Assembly (NCBI GenBank): GCA_937949555.1
Contig: CALEDV010000017.1
Coordinates: 23,622 to 87,621, forward strand
Direction: 5' to 3'
From: an uncultured bacterium
Lineage (GTDB): Bacteria > Nitrospirota > Thermodesulfovibrionia > Thermodesulfovibrionales > Dissulfurispiraceae
DNA: 64,000 nt
This document shows positions 53,162 through 61,999 of the stretch, one piece after another; position 1 is the first letter of the stretch; each line of letters starts with the position of its first letter. Below the pieces are notes generated by a model. It saw nothing but the letters and a program-made list of their open reading frames with translations. It was not told the origin of the DNA and made no database searches. The translations under genes were made by a program, and so were the position numbers.

Positions 53162-54064
53162 ATGAACTCTAAATGGCATAAGAAATACATCGATATCATC
53201 AATATTGTCTTAGAACATCTACGGGGCATTATACTTATCCTCGTATCCCTTGTAACAATACTTGGATTTATTACAGGATACAAATACTACAACTACACAC
53301 AGGAGGAGCCTCAATACTGTGCAACCTGTCACTTGATGGAGGATGCCATTAAGGAGTGGAGTATTGGTAAGCACAGTAATGTGGTGTGCCAAAAGTGTCA
53401 TCAACTGAGCATGCTTGAGCAAAACCAATTATTGGTTGCCTATGTAGTCAGGGGAACTCAACAGGGCTTTTCACAGACCCACGGCAGGGTTAAGACATGG
53501 AAGGGATGCAGAAACTGCCATGAGGATGTGCTGACACAGGGAGCAAGCATTGCAGTGAAAACAGGTCATGCCAATCATGTAACCCTAAAGCAGCTTGATT
53601 GCAGTGTTTGTCATAAAAGCAAACTTCACAACTTCTCCCCTTCGCAACTACTTTGTGTCTCTTGCCATAAGGACAAGGGTATCCATGGCTTTGCAGGAGA
53701 TACAGCCACTTATAAGGATACCTGTCTTTACTGCCATAACTTTACTGACAAAAAGGCCCCTGGGATAAGCAGAGAGAGGTGCGACAACTGCCACAAGAAA
53801 ATACCCAAAGAGGGCACCATGTCTAATCTAAAATGCCATCAATGCCACCAACCTCATAAAAGTAATAAGGTAATGATAGAGGACTGTCTTAGGAAATGCC
53901 ACAAAGAGATAAATAAAAAAACAGTTCACAGTGTCCATTATGACAACAACATAAGGTGCTCATCCTGTCACCTCCCCCATTCATGGGATGCAACTGTTAA
54001 ATCCATAAAACCCCTATGCAAAGCATGCCACAAAAAGTCAGTTTATGAAACCTTTGAAAAATAG
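53162..54064 (+). CDS. Membrane-anchored multihaem cytochrome with one CX3CH site
   Basis: The 300-residue protein has one N-terminal helix (about 18-38) and a NapC/NrfH-like first part (YCATCHLMEDAIKEWSIGKHS, VCQKCHQL, GCRNCHED). Altogether there are ten CXXCH motifs plus a CLRKCH segment (near residue 243) with three residues between the cysteines. The last is an uncommon spacing that may still bind haem. It should sit on the periplasmic side of the inner membrane. It overlaps the SurA-like gene by 20 bases. It is distinct from the preceding cytochrome, with no c7 repeats. Confidence 0.85.
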   Translation: MNSKWHKKYIDIINIVLEHLRGIILILVSLVTILGFITGYKYYNYTQEEPQYCATCHLMEDAIKEWSIGKHSNVVCQKCHQLSMLEQNQLLVAYVVRGTQQGFSQTHGRVKTWKGCRNCHEDVLTQGASIAVKTGHANHVTLKQLDCSVCHKSKLHNFSPSQLLCVSCHKDKGIHGFAGDTATYKDTCLYCHNFTDKKAPGISRERCDNCHKKIPKEGTMSNLKCHQCHQPHKSNKVMIEDCLRKCHKEINKKTVHSVHYDNNIRCSSCHLPHSWDATVKSIKPLCKACHKKSVYETFEK

Positions 54065-54551
54065 CATACTTGCGGCTCTTATTGTGAACATCCTTTTCAT
54101 TGCTCCTCTAAGGGCTGAGATCGTAGAGCGCATAGTTGCCTATGTGGATGATTATGCAATAACCAAAAGTGAACTCAACAAAACACTAATGGATATGAGG
54201 GAGTCCTTAGATAAAATCACTGAAGAGGAGGCAGTTAATGCCCTTATAAACAGGGTGCTATTGCTGAAGGAAGCAAAAAAGATGAAGCTCGACCCTCCAG
54301 AGTCAAATCAAATCAAGGAATACATAGACATAAAGATCAAATCCCTCATCTTTATTAGAGAAGAAGACCTGCAGAGGTACTATGACTCCAATAAAGGCAC
54401 ATTTAAGAACATACCGTTTGCATCGGTAAAGGATAAGATTGAACAATTACTCATAGAAGAAGAGACCAACAGGAGACTTCAAGACCATCTCCAATTACTG
54501 AGAAATAAGGCATACATAAAAATACAACTGACTCCTTTGAAGAGGCAATAA
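54045..54551 (+). CDS. Exported SurA N-terminal-like protein
   Basis: The 168-residue product has a signal peptide (about 1-24, ending PLRAE) and a SurA-type helical domain (IVERIVAYVDDYAITKSELN, then LINRVLLLKEAKKMKL). No parvulin PPIase domain is seen. The C-terminal part (FASVKDKIEQLLIEEETNRR) resembles the end of SurA. It may act as a small periplasmic chaperone. The ATG lies inside the cytochrome gene by 20 bases, suggesting coupling and possibly a role in maturing that cytochrome; this is an inference. Confidence 0.75.
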   Translation: MKPLKNSILAALIVNILFIAPLRAEIVERIVAYVDDYAITKSELNKTLMDMRESLDKITEEEAVNALINRVLLLKEAKKMKLDPPESNQIKEYIDIKIKSLIFIREEDLQRYYDSNKGTFKNIPFASVKDKIEQLLIEEETNRRLQDHLQLLRNKAYIKIQLTPLKRQ

Positions 54552-54573
54552 ATCTGTTTAGACCATACAATTA

Positions 54574-54582
54574 TGATAAAAT
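54574..54582 (+). promoter_or_regulatory. Extended -10 box before mscS
   Basis: TGATAAAAT ends 5 bases before the ATG at 54588. It overlaps an earlier in-frame ATG at 54573, which would then be promoter rather than coding sequence. Confidence 0.5.
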
Positions 54583-54587
54583 ATCCC

Positions 54588-55628
54588 ATGTTTGTTGACG
54601 CAAAAACAATACTCCTGCCATCAGTGGTTTTTCTGATAAGCCTTGTAATCTTTCTGCTTATTAGGGGTGTGCTCTTTAGATACTTAAAAAAATGGCTTTC
54701 TCTTACACCCTTTAAGATAGACACCCTGTTATTGAAATCCGTAAAGACATCCTCTGTGTTTTGGTGTATTGCAGCAGCCCTTTATCTTGCCTTAGAGACC
54801 TCTGAGTTGCACAGAAGTCAATATGAGTTGATAAACAAGACCCTGGTTGTACTGATAATCTTTTCAGTATCACTGGCTATTGCCAACCTATTGGGCAGGC
54901 TCTTTAAGACCTATGTGGAAAGGCTTGAAATACCTATACCTACTACAGGACTGTTTTACGGGATACTAAAGGGCGCTGTCATTGTCACAGGCTTAATAGT
55001 CATAATGTCCTTTCTCGGCATATCCATTGCTCCTCTCCTGACTGCCCTTGGGGTAGGAGGCCTTGCCGTAGCCCTTGCATTTAAAGACACTCTGGAAAAT
55101 CTCTTTGCTGGCATTCACATATTGATTGAGAAAACAATAAGGGTAGGAGATTTTATAAGACTCGAAAGCGGACAGGAAGGTTATGTAGAGGATATTACAT
55201 GGAGAACCACAAGGATCAAGATGATTCAAAACAACATGGTCATAATACCTAACAGCAAACTATCTCAAAGCATAGTCCTAAATTACTCTCTGCCTGAAGA
55301 TAAGATGTCGATGCCTGTTGCAGTAAGTGTCAGCTACGATGCGGACCCTGATTTTATAGAAAGGATCCTTATCGAAGAGATCTCAAGGGCAAAGGAAGAA
55401 ATACAGGGGCTTGAAAGGGACTTTGAACCTGTAGTGAGGTTCAATCCTGGTTTTGGAGAGAGTTCCTTAGACTTTACCGTAATCTGTCAGATAAAACATA
55501 TCAATTTACAGGTTCCTATATTACACGAACTGCGCAAGAGGATATTGTCCCGTTTCAAAAAAGAGGGGGTCGAGATACCCTTCCCGCATAGGGTGCTTTA
55601 TGTTAGAAATGAATCCTCCAAGGGGTAG
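54588..55628 (+). CDS. MscS-family mechanosensitive channel
   Basis: The product, about 346 residues, has four to five N-terminal helices. The pore-lining TM3 is rich in Gly and Ala (LLTALGVGGLAVALAFKD), and the MscS beta domain follows (LIEKTIRVGDFIRLESGQEG; VIIPNSKLSQSIVLNYSLPE). The C-terminal vestibule domain is normal. The ATG at 54573 is possible, but an extended -10 box covers it, so I prefer the ATG at 54588. It opens in response to membrane tension during osmotic downshock. Confidence 0.9.
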   Translation: MFVDAKTILLPSVVFLISLVIFLLIRGVLFRYLKKWLSLTPFKIDTLLLKSVKTSSVFWCIAAALYLALETSELHRSQYELINKTLVVLIIFSVSLAIANLLGRLFKTYVERLEIPIPTTGLFYGILKGAVIVTGLIVIMSFLGISIAPLLTALGVGGLAVALAFKDTLENLFAGIHILIEKTIRVGDFIRLESGQEGYVEDITWRTTRIKMIQNNMVIIPNSKLSQSIVLNYSLPEDKMSMPVAVSVSYDADPDFIERILIEEISRAKEEIQGLERDFEPVVRFNPGFGESSLDFTVICQIKHINLQVPILHELRKRILSRFKKEGVEIPFPHRVLYVRNESSKG

Positions 55629-55658
55629 AAAATAGGGAAGGGCAGACATTTCCCAGCC

Positions 55659-56849
55659 TTGTATTCAAGGGATTTCAGACTCTTTTGGCTTGCCCAGTTA
55701 GTCTCCCTTTCAGGGACATGGATGCACTCTGCTGCCCAAGGCTGGCTTGTATATTCCCTAACCAAATCCCCACTATATCTGGGCATTATAGCCTCCTTAG
55801 GTTCGCTGCCCATCTTGCTCTTCACCTTCTGGGGAGGCGTTATTGCAGATCTCTACCCCAAGAGAAACATTTTGCTCATCACTCAGTCCCTTTCGATAGC
55901 CCCTGCATTGGTTATAGCAGGACTATCTGGCTCAGGACTAATAGAGGTATGGCATGTTGGTTTCATGGCCTTTATTCTCGGCACTATAAACGCCTTTGAC
56001 ATTCCAGTGAGGCAGTCTTTTTTTGCTGACCTCGTAGAGAAACAACACATAACCAATGCTATTGCCCTCAATTCCACAGCCTTCAATGGCGCTCGCATAA
56101 CTGGACCTGTAATCGCAGGGTTCGTAATAGAATATTTCGGGATTACCTCATGCTTTTATATAAATGCAATTAGTTTTATACCAGTAATAATAGCCCTTTA
56201 CAGGATCAAGGCAGTGGGCATTTCCCATAGACCCACCAAGGACAGAGAAAGGGGGATAATTGGCGGCTTGGGATTTGTAAGAAATAACAGACCGGTGTTA
56301 TATATACTGTCACTGATAGCCCTATTCAGCCTTTTTGCAATTCCCTATATAAACCTTCTGCCGGTTATTGCAGAAGAAGTATTCCATAGGGGCATAACAG
56401 GCTTGAGCATATTAATGGCTTGCATAGGCATAGGGTCCTTTTCTGGCGCCCTTATAATAGCCTTTATGAAAGAAATATACAGAAAAGATCTATTCATCCC
56501 CTTCTCAGCCACTATTTTCGGGTTATCCCTGATTGTCATATCCTTTTCACATAATTTTTACATTACCCTTTCAGCCTTGGTCATGAGTGGATGGGGCATC
56601 GTCACATACCTTGCCCTATCCAACGGATTCATACAAGAAAGCGTAAGTGATTTTCTTAGGGGAAGGGTTGTAAGCCTTTATATATTCGTATTTCTTGGGT
56701 TAGCTCCAATTGGCAATGCATTGATGGGCCTGGCTGCAGATATTATGGGCACCATGACAGCCCTTAAGATCTTTTCTGCAGTCGTTATGTTAATGACAAT
56801 AGTTTTTGCAGTCAAATTCAGGAGGAGCTGTGAAGATACTTGCCGTTGA
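55659..56849 (+). CDS. MFS transporter (EntS-like MFS_3 family)
   Basis: The product, 396 residues from a TTG at 55659, has twelve helices. The family N-terminus SRDFRLFWLAQLVSLSGTWM is clear, as are GGVIADLYPKRNILLITQ (MFS motif A) and later LRGRVVSLYIFVFLG. Homology appears to begin slightly upstream (in-frame FPAL before the TTG), where only an ATA at 55632 is available, so the true start is uncertain. Homologues export siderophores or drugs; the substrate here is unknown. tsaB overlaps its end. Confidence 0.85.
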   Translation: MYSRDFRLFWLAQLVSLSGTWMHSAAQGWLVYSLTKSPLYLGIIASLGSLPILLFTFWGGVIADLYPKRNILLITQSLSIAPALVIAGLSGSGLIEVWHVGFMAFILGTINAFDIPVRQSFFADLVEKQHITNAIALNSTAFNGARITGPVIAGFVIEYFGITSCFYINAISFIPVIIALYRIKAVGISHRPTKDRERGIIGGLGFVRNNRPVLYILSLIALFSLFAIPYINLLPVIAEEVFHRGITGLSILMACIGIGSFSGALIIAFMKEIYRKDLFIPFSATIFGLSLIVISFSHNFYITLSALVMSGWGIVTYLALSNGFIQESVSDFLRGRVVSLYIFVFLGLAPIGNALMGLAADIMGTMTALKIFSAVVMLMTIVFAVKFRRSCEDTCR

Positions 56850-57516
56850 GACCTCAACAATCACGGGAGGGGCTGCTATAGTAGAAGACAAAAGACTCCT
56901 TGCAGAGGGGCGCCTCAGCCTCAAAGCAATCCACTCAGAACGGCTCATGGGGCTGATAGACCTCCTTTTAAAAAGCCTTAAACTAAGCATACAGGATATG
57001 GATTATCTCGCTGTCTCTATTGGTCCAGGTTCATTCACAGGTCTAAGGGTGGGGATATCCACAGTCAAGGGACTTGCTTATGCAGCCCGCAAGGGTGTTA
57101 TCCCAGTATCTACACTGGAGACCCTTGCAATGAATATCCCCTTTGCTAAGGACTATCTTATATGTCCTATGCTTGATGCAAGGCGTCAAGAGGTTTATAC
57201 AGCACTTTATAGACAGGAGGATGAAAATCTCCATGCATTAATTGAGGAACGGGCATGCAAAGTGGAAGATATTCTCTTAAGGATTAAGGATAAAACTATC
57301 TTCCTTGGTGATGGAGCAGAGGTTTACAGAAAGGTCATTGAGGATTCCCTTGGAAGCAAGGCTGTCCTTGCAAGAGATGCCCAGATGTTTCCCTCCCCTG
57401 CTAATGCAGCCTTTTTAGCCCTTAGAGGGGCGCAGAGGGGTATAGCAATAGGTGCAGAGGATATATCTCCAGCCTATCTAAGGAAATCTGAGGCAGAGAT
57501 TAAGGTAGGCTTATAA
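56830..57516 (+). CDS. tsaB: tRNA threonylcarbamoyladenosine synthesis protein TsaB
   Basis: The 228-residue ASKHA-fold protein starts at a GTG at 56830 with AGGAGG just before it, inside the end of the MFS gene. The frame is open to 56806. Motifs VKILAVETSTITGGAAIVED and SIGPGSFTGLRVGISTVKGL are diagnostic. TsaB partners TsaD and TsaE in making t6A37 on ANN-decoding tRNAs. rimI follows directly, a frequent arrangement. Confidence 0.95.
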   Translation: MKILAVETSTITGGAAIVEDKRLLAEGRLSLKAIHSERLMGLIDLLLKSLKLSIQDMDYLAVSIGPGSFTGLRVGISTVKGLAYAARKGVIPVSTLETLAMNIPFAKDYLICPMLDARRQEVYTALYRQEDENLHALIEERACKVEDILLRIKDKTIFLGDGAEVYRKVIEDSLGSKAVLARDAQMFPSPANAAFLALRGAQRGIAIGAEDISPAYLRKSEAEIKVGL

Positions 57517-58008
57517 TTGATTTATCGTGCCATGACTGAGAGGGATATTCCAAAGGTCATCAATATCTCTCTGGAGTATCCTGAACTTGCATGGTCTGAG
57601 ACCCTGTTCTTAAAGGAAATTCACAACCCCAACTCCATTTCAATTGTTACAGAACATGAAAACCAAATAATTGCCTATCTATGCGCAAGGGTAGTCATCG
57701 ATGAATGTCACCTGCAGAACTTAGGGGTAAGCCAATATTATAGAGGCAAGGGCATCGGGACAGCTTTGATGGGGGAACTCATAAATAGGCTTGCCCCATT
57801 TAACGCCTCAAGGATATTTCTTGAGCTTAGGAAAAGCAACGATGCCGCCCTAAGGCTCTACAAAAAAATGGGATTCCAAATAGTAGCAATCAGAAAACAA
57901 TACTACTGCAACCCTACTGAAGAAGGGATACTGATGTTAAAAACTATCCATGAAGATATTTACTGCATCACCTCTGACACAACACCCGATGCAGGTATGA
58001 GACCGTAG
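57517..58008 (+). CDS. rimI: Ribosomal-protein-alanine N-acetyltransferase
   Basis: The 163-residue GNAT enzyme has the acetyl-CoA motif LGVSQYYRGKGIGTALMGEL and C-terminal block NDAALRLYKKMGFQIVAIRKQYY. It acetylates the N-terminal Ala of ribosomal protein S18 in known cases. The TTG start follows the tsaB stop with no gap. The C-terminal 40 bases overlap, tail to tail, the minus-strand gene at 57968. Confidence 0.92.
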   Translation: MIYRAMTERDIPKVINISLEYPELAWSETLFLKEIHNPNSISIVTEHENQIIAYLCARVVIDECHLQNLGVSQYYRGKGIGTALMGELINRLAPFNASRIFLELRKSNDAALRLYKKMGFQIVAIRKQYYCNPTEEGILMLKTIHEDIYCITSDTTPDAGMRP

Positions 58009-58369
58009 ATTCAGGAACAATATGATACCAGGGTGCATCCTCAGCATTTGAGGATCCCATGAGTCTTCCATCCCTTGCATATTCAGCAGTAGAGAGTATT
58101 CTATACATCCTCTCCTGACAATTGGTCTCTATAAGATAAAAGCTCCTTGCCACAGGAGAGGCTCCCTTTTTGTCAGTCTGTTCCTTTGCCTCAGACTTTA
58201 CCCATACCCTGGTCACATTATCCGATACCTTCTTCTTGCTTTCCACATCATACTGAATAATCTGTGAACCAGTCTTATCATCGGGGATAAAGGACTTCCA
58301 GCTTTCAGCAACAGCAATACAGGGCAGGAATAACAATCCACAATACATACACATAACAAACTTTAGCAA
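57968..58369 (-). CDS. Small exported protein, surface-adhesin E-like
   Basis: The 133-residue product has a signal peptide (about 1-22, ending IAVAESWK). A single domain follows with SQIIQYDVESKKKVSDNVTR, VWVKSEAKE and FYLIETNCQERMYRIL, which resembles the surface-adhesin protein E family of small lipocalin-like domains. Two Cys residues may pair. The TTG start has AGGAG nearby; an ATG at 58354 is an alternative. It follows gspK and may be in the secretion operon. The function is unproved. Confidence 0.7.
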   Translation of the reverse strand: MLKFVMCMYCGLLFLPCIAVAESWKSFIPDDKTGSQIIQYDVESKKKVSDNVTRVWVKSEAKEQTDKKGASPVARSFYLIETNCQERMYRILSTAEYARDGRLMGSSNAEDAPWYHIVPESTVSYLHRVLCQR

Positions 58370-58399
58370 ACCCTTCTCCTCATTATAAATAATAAGCCT

Positions 58400-59347
58400 C
58401 TAGTCCCTAACCCTTGCAGGCTCTTTGTAATATCTTATTACGAAATTATTGATTCCCTCAAGGGCAACCACTGCCCTTATGCCATAGCGGTTACCAGCCT
58501 TGCTTCCAGCAGTTCTGCCCTCTGACTCAATAGTGAATACATGGCTGTGGTTGAAGAAAAAATATCTTGATGCCTCTGCCATTGCATCGCCAACTATATC
58601 CTGAATATCCTGAATACTTGTGATCTCCCTCTCCTGCCTCCTCTGCGCTATTGCCTCAGCCTGCTCTTCAGAGAGTCCTGGAATTGCCTTCAACACCTCT
58701 AAATGAGCATACTTTATACTGATATGTCGGTTGCCTGAATTTACAGTAACCAAATCTATAATCCCTCTTCTTTGAGCATCACCATAAAGAATTTCTTTGC
58801 TCATGCCCTTTATATAGACGAGTTCATCGACGCTCTCGAAGGGGCCATTTTTTACCCTATAGGGAACTGGGAGCGAGGAATAATAGTCCTGCTCTGCACC
58901 ACGGGGCCTGGGTATATCATCGGCATCCTTCCAGTCCATTATTGAGTCCACTATGCCTTCGGCCTCCTCTTCGGTAATCCCTTGATTCATTAACAACTTT
59001 TTTAAGACTGGTTCTGGGGCAAGATTAATATCAATCTTGCTACTCTCGTTATTTATCCTGACCCTTACAGTGCCATTTCCGATACTATACTCATATTCAG
59101 TGCCATCTACACTCCATATATCTGAACCTTCCTTATTGAGATTGAAATGCCTGTATGCCAGTTCAGCCTTTGCCCTTTCCATGCCCGATAGGGCATAGTA
59201 TTTATTCTGCATATCCCTCATAAATGCTATCGTTCCCGATAAATCTGTCCTTGCAAGATAGGACAGAGAAAGGGCAATTACCATTAAAATAGTAATTATC
59301 CAAAGAACAAGCACAAGCACAATACCCCTGCGGTCTTGAACAATCAC
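58400..59347 (-). CDS. gspK: Type II secretion minor pseudopilin GspK
   Basis: The 315-residue protein has the GspK-type N-terminus (RRGIVLVLVLWIITILMVIA), which lacks the usual Glu at position 5. A periplasmic domain follows with two helix-hairpin-helix-like segments (PVPYRVKNGPFESVDELVYI; PGLSEEQAEAIAQRRQ). It is cleaved by the prepilin peptidase and sits at the pseudopilus tip with GspI and GspJ. It overlaps gspJ by 4 bases. Confidence 0.92.
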   Translation of the reverse strand: MIVQDRRGIVLVLVLWIITILMVIALSLSYLARTDLSGTIAFMRDMQNKYYALSGMERAKAELAYRHFNLNKEGSDIWSVDGTEYEYSIGNGTVRVRINNESSKIDINLAPEPVLKKLLMNQGITEEEAEGIVDSIMDWKDADDIPRPRGAEQDYYSSLPVPYRVKNGPFESVDELVYIKGMSKEILYGDAQRRGIIDLVTVNSGNRHISIKYAHLEVLKAIPGLSEEQAEAIAQRRQEREITSIQDIQDIVGDAMAEASRYFFFNHSHVFTIESEGRTAGSKAGNRYGIRAVVALEGINNFVIRYYKEPARVRD

Positions 59348-59943
59348 CTTATTCCCTCAATCCTTCTGAAGTTGCGCACAGGCATCAAAAGAGTATAGGT
59401 CTTTGTCCCTTCAATAATGGTCATCTTTATTACATAGGGAGTGCCTGTCTTTTCACTGAAATATCCATGCCATCCCATCTGTTCCTCTGAAATACCTGCG
59501 TATTGATACTCAAAGTAAATCCTATCAAAACCCTTCAGCAACAATACTGATCTGCCCTCCTGCTCCTGATTTAGCAGCCTCTCAGAGACATGAAGTTCAT
59601 ATTTACCATAATTGTCCTGTAGGACCCTATAATTTACCAACACATAACCGCCTTCTCTATCATATAGGGATGTGTTTGATACAAACTGTAGATTGTGACC
59701 ATCGCCCCTTAGATAATTTACCTTCTCAGTCTCCTCAGTTTTCAAAACATAGAGTATAGACTGCACTTGCGCATCGATGACAAAAAAAGCGGAACGGATC
59801 CTTTGAAGCTGCTCAGCCTTTGATTCGGCCTTATCTATAGAGCTGGCTGCAAGACGGAACCCACCTATTGATATGGTTACCACCAAAGCCATTAGAGTGA
59901 TAGAAATTAGTAGCTCAAGGAGAGTAAAACCTCGCTGATTCAA
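59344..59943 (-). CDS. gspJ: Type II secretion minor pseudopilin GspJ
   Basis: The 199-residue protein has a prepilin signal (QRGFTLLELLISITLMALVV, cleavage after Gly, E at +5). A GspJ-type domain follows (KAEQLQRIRSAFFVIDAQVQ...). It should form the tip complex with GspI and GspK. One base separates it from gspI. Confidence 0.88.
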   Translation of the reverse strand: MNQRGFTLLELLISITLMALVVTISIGGFRLAASSIDKAESKAEQLQRIRSAFFVIDAQVQSILYVLKTEETEKVNYLRGDGHNLQFVSNTSLYDREGGYVLVNYRVLQDNYGKYELHVSERLLNQEQEGRSVLLLKGFDRIYFEYQYAGISEEQMGWHGYFSEKTGTPYVIKMTIIEGTKTYTLLMPVRNFRRIEGIR

Positions 59944-59944
59944 T

Positions 59945-60358
59945 CTACACCTTCTTAGCGATTGTCTTATAGGTCTTTAGTGTTATAGATCGCTCTCCTT
60001 TATCCTTCTGCCAAAGCACTGTTACAGTTACCTCAAACATACTTACAGGTATGTCCTTTGTCCTCTCTGAGTTGACTGCTATCACATCAGATTTGATTAT
60101 GAAACCTTCAGGGGTCCTTGAGAGATACGACCCTTCTGCTATCTCGCTACTGATAGATAAATCCCTGATTGCCTCTTCAGCCCTTATAAGGGCATTGATA
60201 TGGTCTTCGGAATAGGAAAGGGACCTTAGGTTATTAGAAAAAACCTGCATCAATACTGTAACCGCAATGGCAAGAATAGATACGGCAATAAGCACCTCAA
60301 GCAGTGTAAAGCCTCTATCTTTACAGGCATATTTAGAATGTTTAAATCTATTTAACAA
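59945..60358 (-). CDS. gspI: Type II secretion minor pseudopilin GspI
   Basis: The 137-residue product has the prepilin motif KDRGFTLLEVLIAVSILAIA with E+5 and a short C-terminal domain (MFEVTVTVLWQKDKGERSIT). The size and operon position match GspI. It overlaps gspH by 11 bases. Confidence 0.87.
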   Translation of the reverse strand: MLNRFKHSKYACKDRGFTLLEVLIAVSILAIAVTVLMQVFSNNLRSLSYSEDHINALIRAEEAIRDLSISSEIAEGSYLSRTPEGFIIKSDVIAVNSERTKDIPVSMFEVTVTVLWQKDKGERSITLKTYKTIAKKV

Positions 60359-60794
60359 CCGATGCCCCTATTACAGGATCAAGATGTATATCTATCCTCC
60401 TGCTGTAACCCTCTAATGATATGTCCGCAGTCCCGCTCAGACCAGAGGGATAAAATTCTATTCTGTAAATGCCCCTTGTAACCCTTCCGTTGACTGGATC
60501 AGTTACAACAATATTCACCCCTGCAGGAATACTCCTCCTGCCTCTTCCCTCAATGCCAAAATTTTTATTGTCTATATCTATGCTTACAATTTGTATCTCC
60601 CCTGAAACCCGTGCGAGCATCCGTGCCTGTCTTACAGCAGTAGCAATATCTCTTGCCCCTGATTTTAATTGCTCTGAGGGTTGACGGGATGCAAAGAGCG
60701 TTGTAGAAAGTCCAACCATTATAGTTATAAGCAATAGGCATATTATCATTTCCAAAAGGGTAAATCCCCTGTTATTGTGAAAGAGATTTCTCAT
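60348..60794 (-). CDS. gspH: Type II secretion minor pseudopilin GspH
   Basis: The 148-residue product has prepilin motif NNRGFTLLEMIICLLLITIM and a GspH-type domain (ARDIATAVRQARMLARVSGE; YRIEFYPSGLSG). It does not look like the major pseudopilin GspG. No gspG lies between gspF and this gene. Confidence 0.87.
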   Translation of the reverse strand: MRNLFHNNRGFTLLEMIICLLLITIMVGLSTTLFASRQPSEQLKSGARDIATAVRQARMLARVSGEIQIVSIDIDNKNFGIEGRGRRSIPAGVNIVVTDPVNGRVTRGIYRIEFYPSGLSGTADISLEGYSRRIDIHLDPVIGASVVK

Positions 60795-60802
60795 TGAAAA
60801 AG

Positions 60803-61996
60803 CTAAAAAGGGAGTTCTGTAATGCTAAAGATTGCTGTAAGCATTGAAAGCACAATAAATCCAATAATCAGCCCCATCATCAGTATCATGGCTGGCTCTA
60901 TAAACCCCACAAATCTCTTAATGGATTGCTTGAGGTTTTTTTCATAAACTGAGGCTACTTTAAGCAGCATGTCTTCTAATTGACCTGACTCCTCTCCCAC
61001 CTTTATCATTGACAGGGCAAGCCTTGGGAAAGTCCCTGCTGAAGCCAAAGATGCAGATATACCTTTCCCCTCCTTAACATCTATGGAAAGTTTCTCTATA
61101 GAAGAGGCTACTATTGTGTTATTAGTAATATCCTTTGCATTGTTGAGTGCATTTATCAGAGGAACACCACTTTTTAGTAAGGTTCCTAAGGTGCGGCAGA
61201 AGCGGGCTGTCTCTATCTCTCTTATAATATTGCCTAAGAGCCTTAATTTTAGAGCATCCCATCTACGTCTGCCTTGGGGAAGCTTGATATACCTGTTTAA
61301 CAAGACAACAGCTCCAATCATTACCAGCGTCACAATCCACCAGTAATCCTGAAAGGCTGAGCTAAAAGAGATAAGAATCACAGTGCTCAGGGGCAACGAT
61401 GCCCCTAATTCCCCAAAGATAGAGGTAAATTTAGGGAGCACATAGGTCAAGAGCGCTATAATGGATATACCTCCTGTTACCAGAAGTATTGAAGGATATA
61501 TCATTGCAGAAAACACGCTGTCCTTAAGCTCCTTTGCCGATTCAAGGAATTCTACTAACTTTTCAAGCACCGATTCAAGAACACCTCCTGCCTCCCCTGC
61601 CCTTACCATATTGATATAGAGTCTTGAGAAAAACCTTGGATGCCTTTGAAGGGCCTCTGAAAAAGAGCTTCCCTCCCTGATAGATTTCAGGAGTTCTGTT
61701 ATTACAGCCTCCAATGCCTTGTTTTGAGTTATCTCGGCGAGTATATTAAGGCATCTGTCAAGGGGAAGTCCTGATTTCAAAAGAGTGGACAACTCGGAAG
61801 TAAAGGCAAGCACATCGCCTCCAGATACCCCCGAAAATATTCTTGTTCTAAAGCTATCCTTTATCGGCTCAATGTAAAGGGGAATTAGACCTGTGCCCTT
61901 CAGCCTATCTGCAATAGCCCTCTCGTCAGCGCCCTCAAAAGAGCCCTCTATGACCGTCCCTTCTCTGGTTGCTGCCTTGTAGGCATAACGGGGCAT
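60803..61996 (-). CDS. gspF: Type II secretion platform protein GspF
   Basis: The 397-residue inner-membrane protein has two T2SSF domains (about 65-190 and 270-395) with the motifs ELSTLLKSGLPLDRCL and RTLGTLLKSGVPLINAL. Three membrane helices follow these domains. Residues 1-60 match the N-terminal YAYKA block. It forms the inner platform that couples the GspE ATPase to pseudopilus assembly. Confidence 0.94.
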   Translation of the reverse strand: MPRYAYKAATREGTVIEGSFEGADERAIADRLKGTGLIPLYIEPIKDSFRTRIFSGVSGGDVLAFTSELSTLLKSGLPLDRCLNILAEITQNKALEAVITELLKSIREGSSFSEALQRHPRFFSRLYINMVRAGEAGGVLESVLEKLVEFLESAKELKDSVFSAMIYPSILLVTGGISIIALLTYVLPKFTSIFGELGASLPLSTVILISFSSAFQDYWWIVTLVMIGAVVLLNRYIKLPQGRRRWDALKLRLLGNIIREIETARFCRTLGTLLKSGVPLINALNNAKDITNNTIVASSIEKLSIDVKEGKGISASLASAGTFPRLALSMIKVGEESGQLEDMLLKVASVYEKNLKQSIKRFVGFIEPAMILMMGLIIGFIVLSMLTAIFSITELPF

Positions 61997-61999
61997 CTT

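Noticed and set aside
60348..60794. Call of the 148-residue pseudopilin as GspG
   Set aside because: It lacks the GspG block after the prepilin helix and matches GspH in its domain, so gspG is taken as absent here.
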